DNA of 64,000 bases from Flavobacteriaceae bacterium PS02334 (lineage in GTDB: Bacteria > Bacteroidota > Bacteroidia > Flavobacteriales > Flavobacteriaceae). Position numbers and translations under genes: made by a program. The DNA lies in contig JASCOH010000010.1 in assembly GCA_029959295.1 (NCBI GenBank), forward strand, positions 37,080 to 101,079, in the 5' to 3' direction. A model generated the notes under the pieces. That model was not told the origin of the DNA and did no database searches. It was given only the letters and a program-made list of their open reading frames with translations. Below are positions 19,088-27,471 of the stretch, piece after piece (position 1 is the first letter of the stretch; the number at the start of each line of letters is the position of its first letter).

Positions 19088-19681
19088 ATGGCAAACCAGA
19101 AAGACCAAAGAAGTGACGGCAGGGGACAGCGAATCGTCCCGCCGAAATCGGCCGCGGCCGAAGGGCTCAGAGAATTATTTATCGATGAGCTGAAAGACAT
19201 CGTATATGCGGAACGCGCGCTGGTAAAGGCGCTTCCAAAAATGGCAAACAATGCATTTGATCCCGGCCTGAAGGCATCGATTGAAGAACACGTGGCAGTG
19301 ACCGAGGGCCAGGTGGCACGCCTTGTACAGGTTTTTGAAATCCTGGGCGAATCAGACAGGGGCAAAAAATGCGATGCGATGGAAGGCCTTATCAAGGAAG
19401 GAGAAAGCATCCTGGAAGAAACCGAACCGGGACCGGTAAGGGATGCCGGTATCATTTCTGCATCGCAGAAAATCGAGCATTACGAAATTGCATCCTACGG
19501 CACGCTGGCAGCATTCGCCAAGATACTTGGAGAAAATGAAGTTGCGGCGCTTCTGGAAGAGACGCTCGCTGAAGAAAAAGAAGCCGACCTCAAGCTCACC
19601 GATGCGGCCTACAACGGCATCAATCTCGAAGCCGCTGGTGGAGCCGCTGCAGATTCGCCTGATTCCGGCGCAATTTTATAA
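19088..19681 (+). CDS. DUF892 ferritin-like protein (YciE/YciF family)
   Basis: A 197-residue helical protein of the DUF892 family, four-helix bundles related to ferritin that are often stress-induced. The conserved opening ELFIDELKDIVYAERALVK is followed by LPKMANNAFDPGLK and EEHVAVTEGQVARL. The second half repeats the helical pair (KIEHYEIASYGTLAAFAKIL). Acidic and His residues suited to a di-metal site (E, EH, E, H) recur in each helix pair. The last 15 residues are Ala/Gly-rich and probably disordered. The first 30 residues are basic and hydrophilic. A truncated paralogue lies at 12135-12278. It closes the plus-strand run; a hairpin follows at 19687-19723. Confidence 0.88.
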   Translation: MANQKDQRSDGRGQRIVPPKSAAAEGLRELFIDELKDIVYAERALVKALPKMANNAFDPGLKASIEEHVAVTEGQVARLVQVFEILGESDRGKKCDAMEGLIKEGESILEETEPGPVRDAGIISASQKIEHYEIASYGTLAAFAKILGENEVAALLEETLAEEKEADLKLTDAAYNGINLEAAGGAAADSPDSGAIL

Positions 19682-19686
19682 CGGAC

Positions 19687-19723
19687 AGCTTGGCAGCTTG
19701 CCGTAATGTGCAGTTGCCAAGCT
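19687..19723. terminator. Hairpin between convergent genes
   Basis: AGCTTGGCA (19687-19695) pairs with TGCCAAGCT (19715-19723) across a 19-nt loop. It lies between the DUF892 gene and the oppositely oriented S24 repressor gene, and could stop both transcripts. No strong T-tract is present. Confidence 0.4.
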
Positions 19724-19750
19724 ATTCTTACCCGCATAAAAAATATAGAG

Positions 19751-20524
19751 TTAGGAAACTTTTTCCTTTATTTCCATAAGGTCCTGCTGCAGTTTTCGGA
19801 TGACCGCATCCAAAGGCTGCAATTCTTCAGCGTTCTGCTTGAAGACACCCCTTTCAATGCTGCCGCTGTACTCCCAGACCTCGGCAATTTCGGAAACCTT
19901 CACATCATAGGGAGCATAAAAGCTGTTATCCGACTGGAGCTCAATATCATTGTTCTTTTTCCGGCGCAGCCGCTTATAGACCATTTCCCTGTTTTTGGTA
20001 ATGACGATGTAGGTGCGGCCGCTGACAATGTCGCCAAGCTTTTCGATGTACCGCCCGACGATCGAAGAATCGCTGTTGTGCGGCGGCATGGAATCCCCGT
20101 CTATGGGAAATACGCGGTACTTCTCGTTTTTGCCCAGCCAGGGGAGCGAAATATGGTCCAGCTCGGAAATGAACCTGAAATCGGCATACCCGCCAGCAGA
20201 ATAGCCGGCCTTAGCCTTGTGGGTCACGACTTCGATCAGGTTGCTTCCGTCCCTATCGACGACTATCGGCATCAGTATCCTGTTGCTGTCCAATTTTAAC
20301 AGCTGTTCCGTCTTGATCTTGCTGAGATCTACGGTCAGCAGCAGCTCCATGCTGATCGCATAGAACCTAGAAATCACCAGCAGCGATTCGGCAGGAGGCG
20401 TATTTTTTCCATATTCGTACTTCTTGTACTGGTCAAGGCCAAATTTCATCGCATCGGCGGCCTGCAGCTGCGAGAGCTTCCTTTTGCTCCTAAGGTACTT
20501 GAGATTGTCAGAAATATACAACAT
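19751..20524 (-). CDS. LexA-like XRE/S24 repressor controlling the mutasome genes
   Basis: This 257-residue regulator has an N-terminal XRE helix-turn-helix (about residues 5-60) and a C-terminal S24 self-cleavage domain. The domain shows an Ala-Gly scissile pair in KAKAGYSAGG (A106-G107), the nucleophile Ser145 in GDSM and the general base Lys184 in MVYKRL. Proteins with this architecture are cut by the RecA-ssDNA filament and so act like LexA or UmuD-linked repressors. About 55 residues after the S24 core are of unknown role and end in a predicted coiled coil. The gene is divergent from the Y-family polymerase gene, with 98 nt between them. Both -7-like elements and an inverted repeat lie in that gap, so autorepression and control of the polymerases are likely. 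Confidence 0.85.
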   Translation of the reverse strand: MLYISDNLKYLRSKRKLSQLQAADAMKFGLDQYKKYEYGKNTPPAESLLVISRFYAISMELLLTVDLSKIKTEQLLKLDSNRILMPIVVDRDGSNLIEVVTHKAKAGYSAGGYADFRFISELDHISLPWLGKNEKYRVFPIDGDSMPPHNSDSSIVGRYIEKLGDIVSGRTYIVITKNREMVYKRLRRKKNNDIELQSDNSFYAPYDVKVSEIAEVWEYSGSIERGVFKQNAEELQPLDAVIRKLQQDLMEIKEKVS

Positions 20525-20541
20525 GTGTTAAAGGGATTTTT

Positions 20542-20572
20542 AATCACTACAAAAATAATAATTAAAGTGATT
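20542..20572. promoter_or_regulatory. Candidate operator of the S24 repressor (inverted repeat)
   Basis: AATCACT (20542-20548) and AGTGATT (20566-20572) form a perfect 7-bp inverted repeat with a 17-nt AT-rich spacer, placed between the two divergent starts. It overlaps the minus-strand -7-like element. The dyad symmetry suits a dimeric HTH repressor. Confidence 0.45.
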
Positions 20573-20591
20573 TAACGTCCTAATTTTGTAG
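20547..20591. promoter_or_regulatory. Overlapping divergent promoter elements with shared TTTTGTAG
   Basis: On the plus strand TAATTTTG-TAG (20581-20591) matches the Bacteroidetes -7 consensus TAnnTTTG. On the minus strand TATTTTTG-TAG (20547-20557) matches it too. Each would serve one of the divergent genes. Neither has a clear TTG at -33, which would fit weak promoters kept low until repressor is cleaved. Confidence 0.45.
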
Positions 20592-20622
20592 AAATATATT
20601 CCAAACCCAAACTTATAAATTA

Positions 20623-21783
20623 ATGGAACGCGCTATCGTACATATGGACCTGGACACCTTTTTTGTTTCCTGCGCCCGGCTGCAGAACTCGGAACTGAAC
20701 GGAATCCCCCTGATAGTCGGCGGGGGCGAACGCGGCGTGGTCGCTTCCTGTTCCTACGAGGCCAGGTATTTCGGGGTGCGGGCGGCAATGCCGATCAAGA
20801 TGGCGCTCCAGCTGTGCCCGCAGGCCAAGGTAATAAAAGGCGATATGGAACTTTTTTCCAACAAGTCGCATGAAGTCACGCAGATTATCGAAGAACGCGC
20901 ACCCGTGGTCGAAAAAGCAAGCATTGATGAGTTTTACCTGGATATCACGGGCATGGACAAATTCTACGGCTGTTATAAGTTTACCGAAGAACTGACTGCA
21001 AAAATCACAAAGGAAACCGGGCTTCCCATAAGCTTTGCGCTTTCCGTAAACAAGACCGTTTCCAAGATCGGGACTGGAGAAGGAAAACCCAAAGGAAACC
21101 TGGAAATTCCAGAAGCCATGGTACAGCCTTTCCTCAACCCTTTGTCCATAAGAAAGATTCCGATGGTGGGCGAAGTCACCTTCAACCTGCTCTCCAGGAT
21201 CGGGATACGGAATATCCAGACGCTGTCCGAAATGCCCCAGCCCTACCTGCAGAAGCTGCTGGGAAAAAACGGGCTGGACCTATGGAAAAAGGCAAACGGC
21301 ATCGACAATAATCCGGTGGAACCCTACACGGAAAGAAAATCAATCTCGACGGAAAATACCTTCGACCAGGACACCTTTGACATCCGCATGCTGAAATTCG
21401 TGCTGATCGGGATGGTCGAAAAACTGGCCTACCAGCTCCGTTCCGAGCAGTGGCTCACGTCAACGGTAGTGGTAAAGATCAGGTACAATAATTTCGATAC
21501 CGAAACCAGGCAGTGCCAGATTCCCTATGCCTCCTGCGACCACGTCCTGATAAAATATGTTTTGGAACTGTTTGAAAAGCTGTACCAGAGACGGATGCGC
21601 ATCCGCCTGGTCGGGATCCGCTTCAGCGGATTGGTCCGGGGCGACTACCAGATCAACCTATTTGAGGACACCGTAGAAATGCTCTCGCTCTACCAGGCCA
21701 TGGACAGGATCAAGAACCGCTTCGGCTATGATGCCGTGGCGCGTTGCGCCGGAGCGGACCTGAAAAAAAAACCTACCTCCTAA
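20623..21783 (+). CDS. Y-family (DinB/Pol IV-like) translesion DNA polymerase
   Basis: A 386-residue Y-family polymerase. The catalytic carboxylates are visible in MDLDTFF (Asp9) and SIDEFYLD (Asp102, Glu103). The palm/fingers segment CSYEARYFGVRAAMP is typical of DinB. The thumb HhH region (KIPMVGEVTFNLLSRIGI) and a little-finger domain (SISTENTFDQD, RIRLVGIRFSGL) follow. It inserts nucleotides opposite lesions with low fidelity. It is slightly longer than typical Pol IV. The divergent S24 repressor and the downstream DnaE2-like gene, 37 nt away, suggest a damage-inducible two-polymerase cassette, comparable in logic to imuA-imuB-dnaE2, although here the catalytic residues are all present, unlike in ImuB. 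Confidence 0.9.
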   Translation: MERAIVHMDLDTFFVSCARLQNSELNGIPLIVGGGERGVVASCSYEARYFGVRAAMPIKMALQLCPQAKVIKGDMELFSNKSHEVTQIIEERAPVVEKASIDEFYLDITGMDKFYGCYKFTEELTAKITKETGLPISFALSVNKTVSKIGTGEGKPKGNLEIPEAMVQPFLNPLSIRKIPMVGEVTFNLLSRIGIRNIQTLSEMPQPYLQKLLGKNGLDLWKKANGIDNNPVEPYTERKSISTENTFDQDTFDIRMLKFVLIGMVEKLAYQLRSEQWLTSTVVVKIRYNNFDTETRQCQIPYASCDHVLIKYVLELFEKLYQRRMRIRLVGIRFSGLVRGDYQINLFEDTVEMLSLYQAMDRIKNRFGYDAVARCAGADLKKKPTS

Positions 21784-21820
21784 CCGTAAGCCATTTACCT
21801 GATACCCTAAACCCAAAAAA

Positions 21821-24800
21821 ATGTACCTCAACTGCCATTCCTTCCATTCCCTCCGTTACGGCACCATTCCCTTGCAGGACCTGGTATCGGACGCCGCGGC
21901 ATGCGGCGCGAGGGCTATGGCCCTGACCGACATCACTACCGTGACGGGAATTTACGAATTTATAAAAGCCTGCAAGAAAGAACAGGTAAAACCTCTGGTG
22001 GGCATTGAGTTCCGTTCGCAGGGCAGGCTGCAGTACATTGGCTTGGCGAAGGATAAAAACGGCCTGGCAGAAATGAACCGCCTGGTAACCAAACACAATT
22101 TTGAAAATATTCCGTATGAAGACAGCGCGCCTGATTTCAGCGGAGCATTTGTCATCTATCCCATGGAAAATGCACCGGACCGGTTAAGGGAACACGAGTA
22201 CATCGGCATCCGCCCGGAACAGCTGGCCATGCTTTTCAGCAGGGATTGGAAAAGGCGCATGCATAAAATGGCAGTGCTCCAGCCCGTCACCATCCGCAAT
22301 AACAAAGAGTTCGCCCTGCACAAGATATTGCGCGCCATAGACCTGAATATTTTAGGTTCCAAGCTTCGGGAAGACCAGCGGTGCCGGCCTTCGGAAAGGA
22401 TGATGCCGCTAAAAGAATTGCTAGAGAGTTTCAGCAGCTATCCCGAAATCATTCAGAACACCCAGCACATAATCGATCAGTGCAATTTTGAGTACGAGTT
22501 TGGCATCCCCAGAAACAAAAAACATTTTACCAAAAACCGCAGCACCGACCTGGAACTGCTGGCACAACTGGCAGAAGAAGGGATGGCTTTCCGTTATGGC
22601 CATGACAATGAGGAAGCAAAAGCCAGGGTCAAAAAAGAACTGAAGGTCATCGACGAATTGGGATTCAGCGGCTATTTCCTGATTTCTTGGGATATTGTGC
22701 GCTACAGCATGAGCCGGGGCTTCCTGCACATCGGTCGCGGCAGCGGTGCCAACTCCATTATTGCCTACTGCCTGAGAATAACGGACATCTGCCCGCTGGA
22801 ACTCGACCTCTATTTCGAGCGCTTCCTGAACCTGAACCGCAAGACCCCTCCCGATTTCGACATCGACTGGTCGTGGAAGGAGCGCGACACGATGCTGGAA
22901 TATATCTTTGGAAAATACGGAAAAGACCACGTTGCCTTCTGCGGCACCAACGTCGAGTTCAAGTACCGCTCCATCTTCCGCGAAGTAGGCAAGGTTTTCG
23001 GACTGTCAAAGGAGGAACTTGATGCCCTGGCAAAAAACCCGATGGCAAGGCACGACACTAATGCTGTAGTCAAAATGGTACAGCAGTACGGCATGATGCT
23101 GGAAAAACACCCCAACCAGCGCAGCATGCATTCCTGCGGCATCCTGATTTCTGAAGAGCCGATTACCAACTTTACGGCCTTGGAAATGCCTCCCAAAGGT
23201 TTCCCTATTGTACAGTTTGACATGCACGTGGCAGAGGATATCGGCTTTGACAAGTTCGACATCCTGAGCCAGCGGGGCATCGGGCATATTGACGACAGCG
23301 TAAAGCTGATACGGAAAAATCAGGGCATCGACGTAGACATACGCGACACGGCAATTTCCAAGGATGAGCCAAAATGCAACGAGCTTTTGAGCCAGGGAAA
23401 TACCATCGGATGCTTCTACATCGAGAGCCCTGCCATGCGGGGACTGCTGCGAAGGCTGCAATGCGACAATTTCAAGGTATTGGTTGCCGCCTCCTCTATC
23501 ATCCGTCCCGGCGTGGCACAGTCGGGCATGATGAAGGAATACATTTTCAGGCACAATTACCCCGACCGGTTTGACTATTTTCATGAAGTCTTTAAAGAAC
23601 AGCTGGGCGAAACCTACGGAATCATGGTCTACCAGGAAGACGTGATCAAGATAGCCCTGCACTATGCGGGCGTCCCCGCATCTGACGGCGACATACTGCG
23701 CCGTGCCATGAGCGGGAAAGGACGCTCCAAGGAAGCGCTGCAGCGCGTAAAGGATAACTTTTTTGCCTGCTGCAGGGAAAAAGGCCACCCGCTGCAATTG
23801 AGCCAGGAAATCTACAGGCAGATCGAATCCTTTGCGGGCTATTCGTTCTGCAAGGCGCATTCGGCTTCTTATGCCGTGGAAAGTTACCAGAGCCTATATC
23901 TTAAGACCTATTATCCATTGGAGTTCATGACGGCCGTGATCAACAATTTCGGGGGCTTCTACCGTACCGAGGTGTACGTGCACGAGGCAAGGATGTCCGG
24001 TGCCAGGATCCACAACCCTTGCGTAAACAGGAGCAGTTGCGAGACTGTCATCTATGGAAAAAATATCTACCTTGGCTTCCAGCACCTGAAAAGCCTGGAA
24101 TCCAAACTGGCGCAGGCCATCGCAGCGGAGCGGGAAGCCTCGGGGGATTTCAGCTGCCTGGAAGACTTCATCAGCAGGGTTCCCATCGGCATAGAAGGCA
24201 TACAGACCCTGATCTTTATCGGGGCCTTCCGCTTCACGGGCAGGACCAAGAACGAGCTGCTGGTCATGGCGCGCATGCTCCTGGTCAATTTCAAGCCGGA
24301 AAACCGCAACCCGGTGCTGCTGCAGGAACCTGTTAAAGAATACAGGCTTCCGGTGCTGCCGCGCTCCGCCTTCGAGGATGCCTTTGACGAGATCGAGCTG
24401 CTGGACTTTCCGGTTTCGGTCACGCCCTTCAACCTGCTCCAGACCCCTTTCCGCGGCGACGTGATGGCCAAGGATCTGGAAAGGCACCACAAAAAGACGG
24501 TCCGGATGCTGGCCTACCTGATCTCCAGGAAGCACGTCCCCACCAAGATGGGCGATATGTTTTTCGGGACCTGGATCGATGCGGAAGGGCAGTTTTTCGA
24601 TACGGCGCATTTTGCCGGCTGCCTCAAGAAATATCCTTTCCAGGGAGGCGGCTGCTACCTGCTGCTGGGGCACGTGGAAGTGGACTACCACTTCCCTACC
24701 ATTACCGTATCAAAGATGGCGAAGATGCCTTTCATTCCTGATCCCAGATATTCTGATACGGATGAGAAGCGATTCCAGACGCAGCAGCAGATACGGGAGG

Positions 24801-24877
24801 ACGTCAGCATGACCCAGCGCCAGCCCTATCCGCAGGAACACGAGATCAATATTCCAAGACATAAAATGAAAATTTAA
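21821..24877 (+). CDS. Error-prone DNA polymerase III alpha subunit (DnaE2/ImuC-like)
   Basis: This 1018-residue C-family polymerase is shorter than the replicative DnaE. It begins with a PHP domain (NCHSFHSLRYGTIPL, LTDITTVTG). The polymerase palm follows with GRGSGANSIIAYCL and the catalytic PPDFDIDWSWKERD (about residues 340-355), and the fingers with SMHSCGILIS. In the PHP domain LTDI replaces the LTDH of a metal-binding site, so its exonuclease function is doubtful. A helix-hairpin-helix and an OB-like end are present, and the beta-clamp motif is not obvious. The gene lies 37 nt after the Y-family polymerase, so both are probably made from one repressor-controlled transcript. Its role would be extension across lesions. 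Confidence 0.92.
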   Translation: MYLNCHSFHSLRYGTIPLQDLVSDAAACGARAMALTDITTVTGIYEFIKACKKEQVKPLVGIEFRSQGRLQYIGLAKDKNGLAEMNRLVTKHNFENIPYEDSAPDFSGAFVIYPMENAPDRLREHEYIGIRPEQLAMLFSRDWKRRMHKMAVLQPVTIRNNKEFALHKILRAIDLNILGSKLREDQRCRPSERMMPLKELLESFSSYPEIIQNTQHIIDQCNFEYEFGIPRNKKHFTKNRSTDLELLAQLAEEGMAFRYGHDNEEAKARVKKELKVIDELGFSGYFLISWDIVRYSMSRGFLHIGRGSGANSIIAYCLRITDICPLELDLYFERFLNLNRKTPPDFDIDWSWKERDTMLEYIFGKYGKDHVAFCGTNVEFKYRSIFREVGKVFGLSKEELDALAKNPMARHDTNAVVKMVQQYGMMLEKHPNQRSMHSCGILISEEPITNFTALEMPPKGFPIVQFDMHVAEDIGFDKFDILSQRGIGHIDDSVKLIRKNQGIDVDIRDTAISKDEPKCNELLSQGNTIGCFYIESPAMRGLLRRLQCDNFKVLVAASSIIRPGVAQSGMMKEYIFRHNYPDRFDYFHEVFKEQLGETYGIMVYQEDVIKIALHYAGVPASDGDILRRAMSGKGRSKEALQRVKDNFFACCREKGHPLQLSQEIYRQIESFAGYSFCKAHSASYAVESYQSLYLKTYYPLEFMTAVINNFGGFYRTEVYVHEARMSGARIHNPCVNRSSCETVIYGKNIYLGFQHLKSLESKLAQAIAAEREASGDFSCLEDFISRVPIGIEGIQTLIFIGAFRFTGRTKNELLVMARMLLVNFKPENRNPVLLQEPVKEYRLPVLPRSAFEDAFDEIELLDFPVSVTPFNLLQTPFRGDVMAKDLERHHKKTVRMLAYLISRKHVPTKMGDMFFGTWIDAEGQFFDTAHFAGCLKKYPFQGGGCYLLLGHVEVDYHFPTITVSKMAKMPFIPDPRYSDTDEKRFQTQQQIREDVSMTQRQPYPQEHEINIPRHKMKI

Positions 24878-24899
24878 TTCCCTAATTTTAAAAGAAAAA

Positions 24900-25334
24900 A
24901 TGGACGCAATTTATGACCTGACTAGATTTTTAGAAGCACAGAACCACTCCTGCCTAAAGGCATTGGCAGAAATTAAAAACGGTAAAAAGGAAACCCACTG
25001 GATGTGGTACCTATTCCCGCATCTGGCAGGATTGGAAAAAAGCGATACGGCAAGATATTATGCGATTGCAGATCGGGATGAAGCGCATGCCTATCTCTCG
25101 CATCCTGTCCTGGGCAGGCACCTGGCAGAAATCAGCAATGCATTGATGGAAATTGATGGAAAATCGGCTTTGGAAATATTCGGAAGCCCTGATGACCTGA
25201 AATTGAAATCCAGCATGACCTTGTTTGCATCCCTTGAAAATACGGACAGCATTTTTCAAAAAGTACTGGAGAAATATTACGACGGAGAAACAGACGGTAC
25301 TACCCTAAAGCTGATAGATCAAAAAGAGCCATGA
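24900..25334 (+). CDS. DUF1810 family protein
   Basis: This 144-residue protein belongs to DUF1810. The family signature HWMWYLFPHLAGLEKS is followed by RYYAIADRDEAHAYLSHP and the conserved KLKSSMTLFA. Family members are small soluble proteins of unknown function, often near calpastatin-like or DNA-repair genes. It begins 22 nt after the polymerase gene, and its TGA overlaps the ATG of the AlkB gene (ATGA), so translational coupling to AlkB is likely. A fragment of a second copy of this family lies near 29.6 kb. Confidence 0.85.
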   Translation: MDAIYDLTRFLEAQNHSCLKALAEIKNGKKETHWMWYLFPHLAGLEKSDTARYYAIADRDEAHAYLSHPVLGRHLAEISNALMEIDGKSALEIFGSPDDLKLKSSMTLFASLENTDSIFQKVLEKYYDGETDGTTLKLIDQKEP

Positions 25335-25951
25335 TGCTGTTTGAAGACACAGAACTGTTTGCATCCGGAAACAGGGGCAAAAAAGTATTTGATCTTCCCG
25401 ATGCGGAAGTAATGCTGATCGACAATTTCTTTACCAAGCAGGAATCTGATTTTTATTACAGGGAACTTCTGGAGGGAACGGATTGGAGCGAATACGAAAT
25501 GGAAATCTTTGATAAGACGGTAACGGTACCCCGCCTGGTATCTTGGCATGAAGAAGATAATAAGCAAGACGGCCTAGATAACATTCCCAAATGGAATCCG
25601 CATCTATTGGATATAAGGAAGAGGGTTGAAAACGAGACAGCGCTGCGGTTCAATGCGGTGCTCCTCAACCTTTACCGCAACGGAAAGGACGGCGTGGCTT
25701 GGCACAGCGACCGGACACACAGGTCGGGAAAGGATCCCATAATCGCATCGGTCAGTTTCGGAGAAACCAGGATGTTCAGCCTGCGCCACAAATTTAGGAA
25801 AGAGCAGCCGCAGGTAGACATTCCCCTTTATCATGGATCATTTCTGCTGATGGCAGGAACGACCAACAGCTTCTGGCAGCACCAGGTTCCCAAGACCGCA
25901 AAAAACATACTGCCGAGGATCAATCTTACCTTCAGGATGGTCCTGCAATAA
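25331..25951 (+). CDS. alkB: AlkB-type 2-oxoglutarate/Fe(II) dioxygenase
   Basis: A 206-residue AlkB homologue that would repair alkylated bases (1-meA, 3-meC) by oxidative demethylation. The Fe(II) ligands are H125 and D127 in AWHSDRTH and H184 in FWQHQVPKT. The 2-oxoglutarate-binding arginines are R196 and R202 in PRINLTFR. The nucleotide-flipping loop segment SVSFGETRMFSLRHK is also typical. It overlaps the DUF1810 stop codon (ATGATG/TGA), and the exonuclease fusion gene follows 73 nt later. The gene extends the damage-response block started by the two polymerases. Confidence 0.93.
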   Translation: MMLFEDTELFASGNRGKKVFDLPDAEVMLIDNFFTKQESDFYYRELLEGTDWSEYEMEIFDKTVTVPRLVSWHEEDNKQDGLDNIPKWNPHLLDIRKRVENETALRFNAVLLNLYRNGKDGVAWHSDRTHRSGKDPIIASVSFGETRMFSLRHKFRKEQPQVDIPLYHGSFLLMAGTTNSFWQHQVPKTAKNILPRINLTFRMVLQ

Positions 25952-26024
25952 ATGCAGCCTTGAAAGAGACAGAAAAACGGTAAAACAAACGAGCAATAAG
26001 AGCGTACCGATAACGTTAATACAG

Positions 26025-27407
26025 ATGATGAAAAAGATGGAATATGCAATCGTAGATATTGAGACCACGGGAGGAAATGCGATGCACAGCCGTATCACGG
26101 AAATAGCCATACGCATACATGACGGAACCGAAGTGATTGACAGCTATGAAACGCTGGTCAATCCCCAGAAGGAAATTCCGGATGCCATATTTGCCCTTAC
26201 GGGCATAACAAATGAAATGGTCAGGGAGGCTCCCATTTTTGACGAGATAGCAGAAAAGGTCATGGAAATGCTTGCCGGCCGGATCTTTGTCGCGCACAAT
26301 GTGAATTTCGACTACTCTTTTGTGCGCCACCAGCTCAAAGAATCAGGCTTTGACTGGTCTGCCAAAAAATTATGCACTGTCCGTGCTTCAAGAAAGATAA
26401 GGCCGGGATTCCCGTCCTACAGCCTGGGAAGGCTTTGCGCCAGCTTGGACATACCCCTGAATAACAGGCACCGTGCCGGCGGCGATGCCGATGCCACGGC
26501 AATATTGTTTTCGCGCCTGCTGGAATGGGATCTGGAAGGTGAAATGGGAAAGATGCTCAAAAATAATGCGCAGGACCAGCGTCTGCCTCCCAACCTCCCT
26601 CCTGAAGATTTTGCAAGCCTGCCGGAAACGCCTGGCGTCTATTATTTTCACGACAGGGAAAAAAAAGTGATTTATGTCGGCAAGGCGGTCAACATCAAAA
26701 AACGCGTGGCATCGCATTTCACGGGCAACAATATCAGTTCCCAAAGGCAGAATTTCCTGCGGGATATCCATTCGATTTCCTTTGAAGCCTGCGCTACAGA
26801 ATTTATGGCGCTGCTTTTAGAATGCACGGAGATAAAAAAGCTATGGCCTGAATACAATAGGGCACTGAAGCGTTATGAGCCAAAATTCGGGCTTTATGAG
26901 TACGAGGCACGAAATGGCTACCGGTATCTTGCCGTTGCCAAGATCAGCAGGTTCCAGTCCTGCATTGAGGTTTTCAATAGCGAGTACGACGGGATCAATC
27001 TTTTGCTGGACTTGAGAAGGCAGTTCGAGATCGACAGCAGGTTCTGCAATTTCGGCTCGGCCCCGCTCAACGGCCAGGCGTACAGGGCTGACAATGCCGA
27101 TTGGCCAGAAGTCCGGCATCATAACCAGCAGGTCGAAAATGCCTTGGAACATTTAAGAAACACCAAGCAGAGCTTCGGCATCATTGACAAGGGAAGATGT
27201 GCTGAAGAGCGGAGCTGCATCTGGGTAGAAAAAGGCCATTTTTATGGAATGGGCTATCTCGCAGCAGATATTCCAATCAGCGATCCTTCTGAAATTAAGG
27301 AATACGTAACGCCCTACCAAAGCAATCATTACATGATGCAGCTGATCCGTTCCTACGCCAAAAAATTCCCGTCAAAGGTCTTTGGCCTTCAACGGAAAGG
27401 CACGTAG
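26025..27407 (+). CDS. DEDDh exonuclease fused to a GIY-YIG (UvrC/Cho-like) nuclease
   Basis: This 460-residue fusion has an N-terminal DEDDh 3'-5' exonuclease domain (VDIETTGG, with Asp11 and Glu13; HNVNFDYSFV; NRHRAGGDADATA, with the catalytic His-Asp). It is followed from about residue 204 by a GIY-YIG domain with TPGVYYF, VIYVGKAVNIKKRVASHF and the trailing Glu/Asn region. This is a known arrangement in Bacteroidetes and other bacteria, resembling DnaQ epsilon joined to the UvrC N-terminal or Cho nuclease. It is expected to act in repair or in replication-coupled incision. The start is the second of two adjacent ATGs. It follows AlkB closely and ends the plus-strand damage-response block. 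Confidence 0.9.
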   Translation: MMKKMEYAIVDIETTGGNAMHSRITEIAIRIHDGTEVIDSYETLVNPQKEIPDAIFALTGITNEMVREAPIFDEIAEKVMEMLAGRIFVAHNVNFDYSFVRHQLKESGFDWSAKKLCTVRASRKIRPGFPSYSLGRLCASLDIPLNNRHRAGGDADATAILFSRLLEWDLEGEMGKMLKNNAQDQRLPPNLPPEDFASLPETPGVYYFHDREKKVIYVGKAVNIKKRVASHFTGNNISSQRQNFLRDIHSISFEACATEFMALLLECTEIKKLWPEYNRALKRYEPKFGLYEYEARNGYRYLAVAKISRFQSCIEVFNSEYDGINLLLDLRRQFEIDSRFCNFGSAPLNGQAYRADNADWPEVRHHNQQVENALEHLRNTKQSFGIIDKGRCAEERSCIWVEKGHFYGMGYLAADIPISDPSEIKEYVTPYQSNHYMMQLIRSYAKKFPSKVFGLQRKGT

Positions 27408-27471
27408 CCCTATTGCTGCATCCTTTTTGCTGCGGTACCGTCATGCCCTTCGTCCGAATAGCTAGAATGAT

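Noticed and set aside
22421-24691. Long minus-strand ORFs inside the DnaE2-like gene
   Set aside because: They are mirror shadows of the GC-biased third positions of the polymerase gene.
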